Source: an uncultured Clostridia bacterium (lineage in GTDB: Bacteria; Bacillota; Clostridia; Peptostreptococcales; Anaerovoracaceae). Taken from it: DNA of 5,748 nt. Below the pieces are notes generated by a model. It was given only the letters and a program-made list of their open reading frames with translations. It made no database searches and was not told the DNA's origin. The stretch covers positions 1-5,748 of the forward strand of contig CALFUG010000371.1 of the NCBI GenBank assembly GCA_937928455.1. The letters run 5' to 3'. The stretch's first letter is position 1. Every line of letters begins with the position of its first letter. A program made the translations under genes and the position numbers. Shown here piece after piece: positions 1-5,748 of the stretch.

Positions 1-139
1 TCTTGGATATGGTATCAGAAAAGCCACTTGACAAATCCGCTACGCCCGAAGTCTTTAATGTCGCATTGGCTGCACAAATGGCTATTACATCATCCGGTAT
101 CTTGTTAGTTCCAGGTTTATCCTCTCTTTCTGTAGACAT
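1..139 (-). CDS. Asp23/Gls24 family envelope stress response protein (3' part beyond window)
   Basis: Only the first 46 codons are present; the gene runs off the left edge. The translation opens MSTEREDKPG and continues with KIPDDVIAICAANATLK, then SGVADLSSGFSD. This is the pattern that starts Asp23/Gls24 (DUF322) proteins: a short polar leader, a K-I-x-D-x-V-I-A-I strand and helix, then a (S/E)-G-V-A-x-(L/M)-S-x-G segment. Family members are small cytosolic or membrane-associated proteins linked to cell-envelope homeostasis in Bacillota; no enzymatic activity is established. The ATG lies 6 bp after the kce stop. Its ribosome binding site, AAGAGGT, ends on the first base of the kce TAA, 8 nt before the ATG, so translation is probably coupled to kce. 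The family call rests on a short N-terminal stretch, so subgroup and total length cannot be given. Confidence 0.78.
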   Translation of the reverse strand, partial: MSTEREDKPGTNKIPDDVIAICAANATLKTSGVADLSSGFSDTISK

Positions 140-145
140 ATAGTC

Positions 146-970
146 TTACCTCTTTTTCAGATGTAGTATTTCTCTTGCTTCAGCTGGAGAGGCAATGGGT
201 CTTCCCAATATATTGGCAATTTTCACCACTTTTTCTACCAGTTCTCCATTGCTTTTGGCCAACACACCTTTTTCGACAAAAAGGTTGTCTTCAAAACCGA
301 CTCGAACGTGACCTCCCATGATGATAGAGGCAGTCGCCATATCGAATTCATGTCTCCCGATTCCACATCCGGTCCAGGTGCTACCCGGTGGAATGGAATC
401 AACACAGAAACTTAAATCCCGCACGGTAGCCGCCATTTGAACCCCCAACACAAAATCAAAATGAAGTGGATGTTCTAGCAACCCCTTTTTATCCACACGC
501 AAGGCAATATCAATCATTCCTTTGTCGAAACATTCTAACTCCGGCTTCATACCCTTCTCTTGCATGATTCGGGCAAAATTCATGATGGTGTTATCAGTGT
601 TGACAAATATTTCATCTCCCCCGAAATTGACGGTTCCGCAGTCAAGCGTTACAAATTCCGGTGTGGGTTCAATATTAGTAGAGTCCAATCTCTCTAAATC
701 CGTCATCCCAACCGCTCCACCAGTACTAGGCTGAATAATAACGTCGGGGCATTCTTTATATATCGCATCCACTGCTTCCTGAAATCGCTCCTTGCGCTGT
801 GTGGGAGTTCCATCATCCTCTCTCACATGCAAATGAATGACAGAAGCTCCTGCTTGATATGCAGAGGTCGCTTCTCTTACAATTTCCTCAATGGTGTACG
901 GAACGGCCGGGTTCTGTTCTTTGGTCACTTCTGCGCCGCAAATAGCCGCTGCTATAACGAGTTTTTCCAT
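146..970 (-). CDS. kce: 3-keto-5-aminohexanoate cleavage enzyme (BKACE family)
   Basis: This enzyme condenses 3-keto-5-aminohexanoate with acetyl-CoA to give acetoacetate and 3-aminobutyryl-CoA, a zinc-dependent step of anaerobic lysine fermentation in the cytosol. The protein has 274 residues from the chosen start, the usual length for a single-domain TIM-barrel BKACE. Visible landmarks (ATG numbering) are AAICGAEVTKE near residue 8 with Glu14, HLHVRED with His46 and His48, QPSTGGAVG with Ser82 and Thr83, LDCGT and NFGGDEIF near 109-122, FDFVLGVQMAA near 171, and HVRVGFEDN with Arg223, Glu227 and Asp228. The two His and Glu227 fall where the family's zinc ligands lie. An in-frame GTG at 979 would add three residues, but it is part of the ribosome binding site AAAGGGGTGA, so the ATG at 970 is preferred. 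The gene follows kal by 16 bp; Kal uses its product. BKACE proteins vary in substrate, but the kal neighbour and close motif agreement favour Kce itself. Confidence 0.93.
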   Translation of the reverse strand: MEKLVIAAAICGAEVTKEQNPAVPYTIEEIVREATSAYQAGASVIHLHVREDDGTPTQRKERFQEAVDAIYKECPDVIIQPSTGGAVGMTDLERLDSTNIEPTPEFVTLDCGTVNFGGDEIFVNTDNTIMNFARIMQEKGMKPELECFDKGMIDIALRVDKKGLLEHPLHFDFVLGVQMAATVRDLSFCVDSIPPGSTWTGCGIGRHEFDMATASIIMGGHVRVGFEDNLFVEKGVLAKSNGELVEKVVKIANILGRPIASPAEAREILHLKKR

Positions 971-975
971 GGTTT

Positions 976-985
976 TCACCCCTTT
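976..985 (-). promoter_or_regulatory. Ribosome binding site deciding the kce start
   Basis: On the minus strand the sequence reads AAAGGGGTGA, 8 of 10 matches to AAGGAGGTGA with one mismatch tolerable as a G-U pair. Its GGGGTG core ends 6 nt before the ATG at 970. The upstream GTG at 979 is inside this element and so cannot be served by it. It begins one base after the kal stop codon. Confidence 0.75.
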
Positions 986-986
986 A

Positions 987-1382
987 TTATTTGTTTCTTT
1001 GAGACTCTTTTGGTGTTACGCAAGTACCCTCTGCAATACAGGTTACTACCGGAGGATCTAATACATCACAAGCCGAATCGCTGATGTCCGGTCTGGGGGC
1101 AATCACTTTTCGCGCCTCAAACTTCATTTTTCGCGAGGTATTTCCAACATGCGTAATCTCCCCGTAAGCTTCAATATAATCTCCTGCAAAGACGGGTTCT
1201 TTAAACTCTACCATGTTGTAAGCACAGAACAAGCCTTCATCTCCATCCAATTGAATCAGCAACTCTGTGGCAACATCTCCGAAAATTTGAAGAATACGAG
1301 CTCCATCCACTAAATTCCCACCATAGTGAGCATCATGCGATGACATCCTCATTCGAATCGTTGACGTATACTTCTTGTCCAT
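987..1382 (-). CDS. kal: 3-aminobutyryl-CoA ammonia-lyase (hotdog fold)
   Basis: Kal removes ammonia from L-3-aminobutyryl-CoA to give crotonyl-CoA, the step right after Kce in lysine fermentation; crotonyl-CoA then leads to butyrate. The protein has 131 residues, one hotdog domain. The diagnostic N-terminal block SSHDAHYGGNLVDGARIL is at residues 14-31, followed by FGDVATELLI (34-43), DGDEGLF (46-52), EFKEPVFAGDYIEAYGEI (59-76), GNTSRKMKFEARKVI (80-94), the APRPDIS turn (95-101) and a C-terminal GTCVTPKE strand (119-126). The conserved HDAHYGG...DGAR helix is characteristic of Kal and not of generic acyl-CoA thioesterases. An AGGAGG ribosome binding site lies 6 nt before the ATG. kal precedes kce by 16 bp and follows the CNNM gene by 57 bp, where a weak promoter is possible. 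A hotdog thioesterase is the main alternative, made unlikely by the kce partner and motif match. Confidence 0.92.
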   Translation of the reverse strand: MDKKYTSTIRMRMSSHDAHYGGNLVDGARILQIFGDVATELLIQLDGDEGLFCAYNMVEFKEPVFAGDYIEAYGEITHVGNTSRKMKFEARKVIAPRPDISDSACDVLDPPVVTCIAEGTCVTPKESQRNK

Positions 1383-1426
1383 AGCAATCCTCCTAATTAT
1401 CTTTATACAATATTAACCACACTTTT

Positions 1427-1455
1427 ATTATCTCATAAATCAAACATCAAGTCCA
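1427..1455 (-). promoter_or_regulatory. Weak candidate sigma-A-type promoter before kal-kce
   Basis: Read on the minus strand, TGGACT (4 of 6 to TTGACA) at 1455-1450 and GATAAT (5 of 6 to TATAAT) at 1432-1427 are separated by 17 nt. The -35 box and start of the spacer overlap the last codons of the CNNM gene. A transcript from here would start near 1420 and leave about 25 nt before the kal ribosome binding site. In AT-rich intergenic DNA such matches arise by chance, so this is only a candidate. Confidence 0.25.
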
Positions 1456-2780
1456 CTTTCCGAAGTCTTCAATTCCAATCTCACCTTTTCTATTCTTCGA
1501 TCCTTAATGGCTACTATGGTCATTCGAAGGTCCTCCGATTCAACCTCGATTCCACGTGTATCATCTTCCGGAATTTCTCCTAGCTGTGTCAATAAATAAC
1601 CACCTAATGTCTCACAGTCTTCGGAATATAGTTGCGTCCCGATCTGCTCGTTTAAATCATCCAAGTCCACACTGCCATCCACCAAGAATATCCCGTCTCC
1701 CAGAACTTCAACTCCCTTGCCTGGAAGATCATACTCATCTTCTATCTCTCCTACGATTTCTTCAATAATATCCTCCATAGTAACAATTCCGGAAAATCCG
1801 CCATACTCGTCAATTAATATGGCCATATGATTTTTTGAACTTTTCAAATCCACCAACAAGGAGTCGATATTCTTTGTTTCGGGGACAAAGAATGGGTCTC
1901 TCAACAAGGCCTTAACATCCACACTTTCCAAATCGCAGAACAAGGCCTGTTGCATCAAGTCTTTGATATATAAAATGCCAATTATATTATCCGTATCCTC
2001 TTGATAAACGGGAATACGACTGTATCTCATTTCTACCAGCTCATCCAAATAATTGTTTAAATCTTCATCAATATCGATGGAGAACACATCGGTTCTTGGT
2101 GTCATAATTTCGTAGGCCAATTTATCATCAAATGCAAAAATAGCATTAATCATTCTCTTGCCTTCTTCTTTTAACTCACCAGAGCTTTGGCCCACCTCCA
2201 GCATGCTCATGACCTCATCTTCACTGAATTCTTCCGGATTTGCACCTCTACGTTGCCCGGTAATGAACAGCATAAAATCCACCGATTTTGAAATGAACCA
2301 AACAAAAGGTTTCCCTAATATGGCAATCCCCAATATTGGATGCAAACACCATAGTGCAATCTTTTCCGGGTGATTTAAGGCCACTCGCTTCGGATATAAT
2401 TCCCCCAAAACCAGCATCACATAAGACAGAATCAGTGTAACAATCACTACGGCCACCTGCGTGGCATAAGGAATGCCCCAAGCACTCAACCATTGGCCAA
2501 CATCCTCTGCCATTACCAAGGCAGCCGAGGCCGAGGCTAAAAATCCAGCCAAAGTAATGGCCACTTGAATTACCGACAAAAACTTGGTTGGTTCTTCCAG
2601 CAGGGCCAACAATCGAGTGGCTTTCTTATTCCCACTTGCTTCCAACACTTGAATCTTGGTTCGATTGGCAGAAACCAAAGCCATTTCAGCTGCTGCGAAA
2701 AAACCGTTAATTATAATTAAAGCGACTAATAATACGAGGGCCGAAGCCAACGTCGTTCCGGGGTCAGGGCCGGGGTCCAT
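1440..2780 (-). CDS. Hemolysin family/CorC-like (CNNM) membrane protein with CBS pair
   Basis: This 446-residue protein has the full three-part layout of the family. An N-terminal DUF21/CNNM transmembrane domain spans about residues 8-170, with four hydrophobic segments near 10-30, 66-91, 105-128 and 143-165. It carries the conserved NGFFAAAEMALVSANR motif (25-40) and GELYPKRVAL (126-135, usually GELVPK). A cytosolic CBS pair covers about 225-350, with MTPRTDVFSID and SRIPVYQ in the first repeat and ILIDEYGGFSGIVTMEDIIEE in the second. A C-terminal CorC_HlyC domain runs from about 355 to 440. Relatives are implicated in Mg2+/Co2+ transport or efflux; the 'hemolysin' name is historical and no haemolytic role is implied. 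An AAAGGAG ribosome binding site sits 6 nt before the ATG. The N-terminus contains a small DPGPDPG repeat. The gene starts 49 bp after trhP. The substrate cannot be read from the sequence. Confidence 0.92.
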   Translation of the reverse strand: MDPGPDPGTTLASALVLLVALIIINGFFAAAEMALVSANRTKIQVLEASGNKKATRLLALLEEPTKFLSVIQVAITLAGFLASASAALVMAEDVGQWLSAWGIPYATQVAVVIVTLILSYVMLVLGELYPKRVALNHPEKIALWCLHPILGIAILGKPFVWFISKSVDFMLFITGQRRGANPEEFSEDEVMSMLEVGQSSGELKEEGKRMINAIFAFDDKLAYEIMTPRTDVFSIDIDEDLNNYLDELVEMRYSRIPVYQEDTDNIIGILYIKDLMQQALFCDLESVDVKALLRDPFFVPETKNIDSLLVDLKSSKNHMAILIDEYGGFSGIVTMEDIIEEIVGEIEDEYDLPGKGVEVLGDGIFLVDGSVDLDDLNEQIGTQLYSEDCETLGGYLLTQLGEIPEDDTRGIEVESEDLRMTIVAIKDRRIEKVRLELKTSESGLDV

Positions 2781-2829
2781 ATAATGCTCCTTTCATACCT
2801 ATCATTCAACTTATATTTATCACGAAACA

Positions 2830-4083
2830 TTAAATATTAATTACCTCTTCTCCTACATGATTGGAATCTTGCCTGCGCAACATATCATAAGGAAAAACTG
2901 GTTGATTAAATTTAATTTGAACTCGTTGCTGAGGGTGAGGCGCCTCCTCGATCAAATCACCTTCTTCATTCCACATCTGCTGAATTTCCTGGGAAAAAGG
3001 TTCCCGATGTGGGCTCATAATCTCCACCATGTCCCCCACTTTCATTTTATTTCGTTGTTCCACCCAAGCCAAACCACCGGGGGCGCACTCTTGAACCAAC
3101 CCTACAAAAGTGTAATTTCGTGTATACGCACTAGTTTGATAGTTTTGGTCCAAATGAGTTGGCTGATTGAAGTAAAACCCGGTGGTAAATTCTCTGTGAC
3201 TGGCCTTGGACACCTCCGTCAACCATCGGGAATCAAATTCATAATGTGCCGGATCTCGTTCATAAGCATCTAATGCTCTCCGGTAGGCACCTACAACCGT
3301 AGCCACATAAAATATGCTTTTCATCCTTCCTTCAATTTTAAAAGAGGAAATCCCTGCATCTACCAATTCGGGGATATGAGAAATCATATTTAAATCTCGA
3401 CTGTTCAGAATATATGTCCCCCTGGAATCTTCCTCCACGGGATAATATTCTCCCGGTCTTTTTTCCTCTACCAGTGCATATTTCCATCGACAAGGATGGG
3501 CACATGCCCCTCTATTCGCATCTCTTTGTATCATGAAATTCGACAACAAGCACCGTCCGGAATAGGAAATACACATAGCACCATGTACAAATCCTTCCAA
3601 TTGAAGGTCATGGGGGACATTTTTTCGTATGGAAGTGATTTCTTCTAAAGTGAGTTCCCTTGCCAAAACCACTCGGTTCACACCTTGTTGATGCCAAAAT
3701 GCGGCAGATTGATGGTTGGTAACATTGGCTTGTGTCGAGAGATGAATTTCTTTATCCGGATTCACTTCTTTCACAAGTGATAATACCCCCGGGTCCGATA
3801 TGATATATGCATCAATATCTATTTTGCGGAGTTTCCGAAGAGTTTCTTTTAAGTTCGGCAAGTCTTCTTCATGGGGGAATATATTCAGGGCCAAATAGGC
3901 TTTGGCATCATTCTCGTGGGCAAAATCTACACCTTCCTCCATTTGCTCCAGTGTAAAGTTGCCGGCACCGGCCCGAAGACTAAAAGATTCTCCACCAAAA
4001 TACACCGCGGAAGCCCCATAAAGTATGGCAATCTTTAGTTTTTCCAAATCTCCGGCAGGTGCTAATAGTTCTATTTTACCCAC
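2830..4083 (-). CDS. trhP: U32-family tRNA 5-hydroxyuridine synthesis protein TrhP
   Basis: The family, once annotated as collagenase-like peptidase U32, is now tied to prephenate-dependent hydroxylation of wobble uridine (U34 to ho5U34) in tRNA; E. coli YegQ and B. subtilis YrrN/YrrO are the models. The chosen start gives 417 residues, close to the YrrO length. The barrel opens with ELLAPAGDLEKLK. The U32 signature is complete (EGFVHGAMC, then SYSGRCLLS), followed by RGACAHPCRWKY. These give four cysteines (171, 178, 194, 198) spaced as expected for an Fe-S cluster site. ILNSRDLNMI and FKIEGRMKS follow, then a C-terminal U32_C beta domain from about 322 to 405. The longest frame starts at a TTG (4092) that directly abuts the ribosome binding site; the GTG at 4083 lies 9 nt from AGGAG and is preferred. 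The trmR gene is 12 bp upstream and encodes the enzyme for the next tRNA step. The related 23S rRNA hydroxylation protein RlhA is an alternative, but it is larger. Confidence 0.88.
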   Translation of the reverse strand: MGKIELLAPAGDLEKLKIAILYGASAVYFGGESFSLRAGAGNFTLEQMEEGVDFAHENDAKAYLALNIFPHEEDLPNLKETLRKLRKIDIDAYIISDPGVLSLVKEVNPDKEIHLSTQANVTNHQSAAFWHQQGVNRVVLARELTLEEITSIRKNVPHDLQLEGFVHGAMCISYSGRCLLSNFMIQRDANRGACAHPCRWKYALVEEKRPGEYYPVEEDSRGTYILNSRDLNMISHIPELVDAGISSFKIEGRMKSIFYVATVVGAYRRALDAYERDPAHYEFDSRWLTEVSKASHREFTTGFYFNQPTHLDQNYQTSAYTRNYTFVGLVQECAPGGLAWVEQRNKMKVGDMVEIMSPHREPFSQEIQQMWNEEGDLIEEAPHPQQRVQIKFNQPVFPYDMLRRQDSNHVGEEVINI

Positions 4084-4092
4084 AATGTCCAA

Positions 4093-4097
4093 CTCCT
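4093..4097 (-). promoter_or_regulatory. Ribosome binding site deciding the trhP start
   Basis: Minus-strand AGGAG overlaps the trmR stop codon: the A and G of TAG are its first two bases. It touches the TTG at 4092 with no spacer, which would not allow initiation there. It lies 9 nt before the GTG at 4083, a usable distance. Shared stop and ribosome binding site suggest translational coupling of trhP to trmR. Confidence 0.6.
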
Positions 4098-4770
4098 AAG
4101 GTTTATTTACGATGCTAATAGATATTCCATCTCCCACGGGCAATATGGCAGTATCCACATGTGGCAACCCATTTATGTACTCCAGGAAATCCCTCATTTG
4201 TGCAATATTCGTACGATGCTTTCTCAATCGATCATATTTGTCCGACACGGTTCTTCCATTCATCAAAGTGTTATCGCAAACAATAAGCCCACCATTTTTC
4301 ACCAATTTCTCCGCTACATCCCAAAACCGTCGATAATGACTCTTTGCCGCATCAATAAATATAAAATCAAAATGATCCAATCCTTCAATGTTGGTTTTGT
4401 ATAGTAGACGTTCCATCACCTCTTCCCCATCTCCCAAGAAAACATGAACTCTTTCTGTTAAACCCAGGTCTTCTAAAGTTTCCACTGCTTTTTCAAACAT
4501 ATGGGGGTCATTTTCTATGGTTAATACGCGACTGCCTTCACATACTGTGGCAAAACAAGCAGATGAATAACCAATAGACGTGCCAATTTCTAAAATTCTT
4601 TTTGGCATGCGCCATCGCAACAGCTGTAGCAAAAGCATCTCCGTCTCCGGTAATATCACAGGGATATGCTTCTCTTCTGCATAGTTTCGAATCTGATGCA
4701 ACATGGGATTTAAGGCCCTGTAATGAGATTGAACATATTCTGTTATCAAAGGATTGGTGATATTAATCAT
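4096..4770 (-). CDS. trmR: tRNA 5-hydroxyuridine O-methyltransferase, YrrM/TrmR type
   Basis: This class I SAM-dependent O-methyltransferase has 224 residues from the preferred start, typical of the O-methyltransferase family 3 fold. B. subtilis TrmR (YrrM) methylates ho5U34 of tRNA to 5-methoxyuridine. Landmarks (ATG numbering) are the SAM-binding motif LEIGTSIGYS at 60-69, the acidic ribose-binding end TIEND at 84-88, GDGEE at 113-117, the metal-site region FIDAAKSHY at 138-146 with Asp140, and CDN at 165-167. The C-terminal strand is LPVGDGISISI, the usual ending LPxGDGLxxxx of the family. A GTG at 4779 would add three residues, but it lies within the ribosome binding site; the ATG at 4770 has ideal spacing. 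The gene lies between mltG and trhP, the same order as in Bacillus, and this separates TrmR from generic catechol-type O-methyltransferases with the same fold. The stop codon TAG feeds the trhP ribosome binding site. Confidence 0.87.
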   Translation of the reverse strand: MINITNPLITEYVQSHYRALNPMLHQIRNYAEEKHIPVILPETEMLLLQLLRWRMPKRILEIGTSIGYSSACFATVCEGSRVLTIENDPHMFEKAVETLEDLGLTERVHVFLGDGEEVMERLLYKTNIEGLDHFDFIFIDAAKSHYRRFWDVAEKLVKNGGLIVCDNTLMNGRTVSDKYDRLRKHRTNIAQMRDFLEYINGLPHVDTAILPVGDGISISIVNKP

Positions 4771-4774
4771 GGAA

Positions 4775-4784
4775 TCCACCTCTT
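4775..4784 (-). promoter_or_regulatory. Ribosome binding site deciding the trmR start
   Basis: Minus-strand AAGAGGTGGA contains AGAGGTG, which matches GGAGGTG at 6 of 7 positions and ends 6 nt before the ATG at 4770. Its first two bases are the last two of the mltG TAA. The GTG at 4779 is within the element, so it is not a credible start. This is the same arrangement as at kce. Confidence 0.7.
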
Positions 4785-5748
4785 ATTCCAATGCGCGCAA
4801 ATAGTCTTCACGATTCTTTAAGAAAGTATTATAGTCATTACTAAAGCGATGAGAGCCATTCATGGAAGCATCTAATACATAGTAATAATAATCCGTCTCT
4901 TTGGGATATAGGGCTGCAATGATGGAATTCTCTCCGGGGGAACATATGGGTCCTATCGGTAGTCCTGATACCTTGTATGTATTATATGGAGACTCTACTT
5001 CTAAATCTTTAAATGTAAGTCGGTCTTTCCATTCCCCCAAGGCATACTGTACCGTGGCATCAATTTGCAAAGGCATGCCCTGGCGTAATCGATTGTAAAT
5101 AACGCTGGCCACGATTTCCCTTTCCGTCTCCACTCTTGTTTCCTTCTCAATCATCGAGGCAATGGTTACGATTTGGTTCAGGTCGTAGCCCAGTTCTGTA
5201 GCACGGGCATAATATTCGTCTTTATAAATCTTATCGAATTGAGCCAACATCACATCAATAATCTGGTGAGCCGAACTTCCTTGGGCCACATCATACGTGT
5301 TGGGCATTAAGAAACCCTCTAAACGATCGGGCCCCTCTGGCAAGAAAGGAATGTACTTGTAGTCAAAGACTCCATGCTCCATTTCATACAGAAAATCTTC
5401 CGCATTTATAAGACCTTCATTTTCCAATTTTTCTGCTACCTGCTTCACCGTCAGACCCTCTTGTACCGTAAACCGAACAGAATTGGCCCGCCCCTCGGTC
5501 ATAAGGTTCATGATTTCTCCAAGAGTCATGGAAGGCGACAGCAAATAATCCCCAGCTTCCAATTTCCCATCAAAGCCATGTATTTTGGAATACCATTTAA
5601 AGCGTTCCGCAGTTTTAATAATTCCTTCCTCTTCCAGAATGGAACCAATGGACTGTGTTGCCGTCCCCATGGGTATGGATATGGAAAAATATTCCTTATT
5701 ATTGGAATCCAGGGGCTGGTCCAGACCTTTTATATAGAAAACACCGGT
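4783..5748 (-). CDS. mltG: Endolytic murein transglycosylase MltG, 5' end beyond window
   Basis: MltG (YceG family) is a membrane-anchored lytic transglycosylase that cuts nascent peptidoglycan strands and is thought to end glycan polymerisation. The window holds 321 C-terminal residues. The frame is open to the right edge: the 26 codons before the ATG at 5670 read on in phase, including YIKGLDQPLD and FSISIPMGTATQSIGSIL, the usual MltG N-terminal 'IPxG' strand and helix. That ATG is therefore internal, and the cytosolic tail and transmembrane helix are missing from view. A LysM-like segment follows (RFTVQEGLTVKQVAEKLENE), then LEGFLMPNTYDV. The catalytic region IASMIEKETRVETEREIVASV includes the Glu of EKE (about residue 201 of the visible part). 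Next come YNRLRQGMPLQIDATVQYAL, the SPYNTY...GLPIGPICSPG block and a closing FSNDYNTFLKNR. All expected C-terminal blocks are intact. trmR begins 12 bp downstream. Confidence 0.95.
   Translation of the reverse strand, partial: TGVFYIKGLDQPLDSNNKEYFSISIPMGTATQSIGSILEEEGIIKTAERFKWYSKIHGFDGKLEAGDYLLSPSMTLGEIMNLMTEGRANSVRFTVQEGLTVKQVAEKLENEGLINAEDFLYEMEHGVFDYKYIPFLPEGPDRLEGFLMPNTYDVAQGSSAHQIIDVMLAQFDKIYKDEYYARATELGYDLNQIVTIASMIEKETRVETEREIVASVIYNRLRQGMPLQIDATVQYALGEWKDRLTFKDLEVESPYNTYKVSGLPIGPICSPGENSIIAALYPKETDYYYYVLDASMNGSHRFSNDYNTFLKNREDYLRALE

Noticed and set aside
522..1084. Plus-strand open frames opposite kce and kal
   Set aside because: They are fully antisense to two genes with strong family motifs, resemble no known protein and have no ribosome binding site of note.
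1383..1439. Terminator after the CNNM gene
   Set aside because: The gap is AT-rich but has no stem-loop with a following T-run on the minus strand.
2248..2493. 81-residue minus-strand frame inside the CNNM gene
   Set aside because: It lies in a different frame of a complete, well-conserved protein; its sequence has no recognisable domain.
1440..2780. Haemolysin toxin
   Set aside because: The DUF21-CBS-CorC_HlyC layout is that of a CNNM-type membrane protein implicated in divalent cation handling, not a toxin.
2781..2829. Promoter or terminator in the 49 bp gap between trhP and the CNNM gene
   Set aside because: No -35/-10 pair with acceptable spacing and no stem followed by a T-run could be found; only the AAAGGAG ribosome binding site is clear.
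2857..3273. 138-residue plus-strand frame opposite trhP
   Set aside because: It is antisense to the conserved C-terminal half of trhP; its composition looks like a reverse-strand shadow.
2830..4083. Secreted collagenase-type protease or virulence factor
   Set aside because: The U32 'peptidase' name is historical. There is no signal peptide, and the four-cysteine site and trmR neighbour fit tRNA hydroxylation.
1..5748. CRISPR array, insertion sequence, phage or defence system
   Set aside because: No spaced direct repeats, transposase, integrase, terminal inverted repeats or nuclease-type genes were seen; the window is almost entirely filled by the seven genes described.

Overview
All seven genes in this window lie on the minus strand and are packed end to end, so transcription runs from high to low coordinates. 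The gene set (MltG, a YrrM-type methyltransferase, a U32 'peptidase', a CNNM/CorC-type membrane protein, an Asp23/Gls24 protein) and the strong AGGAGG-type ribosome binding sites point to a low- to mid-GC Bacillota. The 3-keto-5-aminohexanoate cleavage enzyme and 3-aminobutyryl-CoA ammonia lyase point to an anaerobic, amino-acid-fermenting member of the Clostridia. I cannot place it to genus from this window alone.

In transcription order: (1) mltG, 5' end cut off by the right edge, a cell-wall lytic transglycosylase; (2) trmR, a SAM-dependent O-methyltransferase; (3) trhP, a U32-family tRNA hydroxylation protein; (4) a hemolysin/CorC-like (CNNM) membrane protein with a CBS pair; (5) kal and (6) kce, two consecutive late steps of lysine fermentation; (7) the first 46 codons of an Asp23/Gls24-family protein, cut off by the left edge. 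The first three match the conserved Bacillota order known in Bacillus subtilis as yrrL-yrrM-yrrN/yrrO. The gaps are 12, 12, 49, 57, 16 and 6 bp. I see no convincing terminator, and only one weak candidate internal promoter, before kal. There is no non-coding stretch over 60 bp, no RNA gene, no mobile element and no CRISPR array.

Functionally the window joins three themes. TrhP and TrmR are expected to act in succession on the wobble uridine of tRNAs (U34 to 5-hydroxyuridine to 5-methoxyuridine). Kce and Kal are expected to act in succession on a lysine breakdown intermediate: 3-keto-5-aminohexanoate plus acetyl-CoA gives acetoacetate and 3-aminobutyryl-CoA, which is deaminated to crotonyl-CoA. 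MltG, the CNNM protein and the Asp23/Gls24 protein belong to the envelope. The unusual point is the kal-kce pair sitting in a housekeeping gene string, with no other lysine-fermentation gene in view.

Three start codons need care. For kce, trmR and trhP the longest open frame begins inside, or directly against, the Shine-Dalgarno sequence, so I use the next in-frame start. The mltG frame continues in phase past its first visible ATG to the window edge, so that ATG is internal. I found no clearly undescribed system here; the findings concern gene context and start sites.
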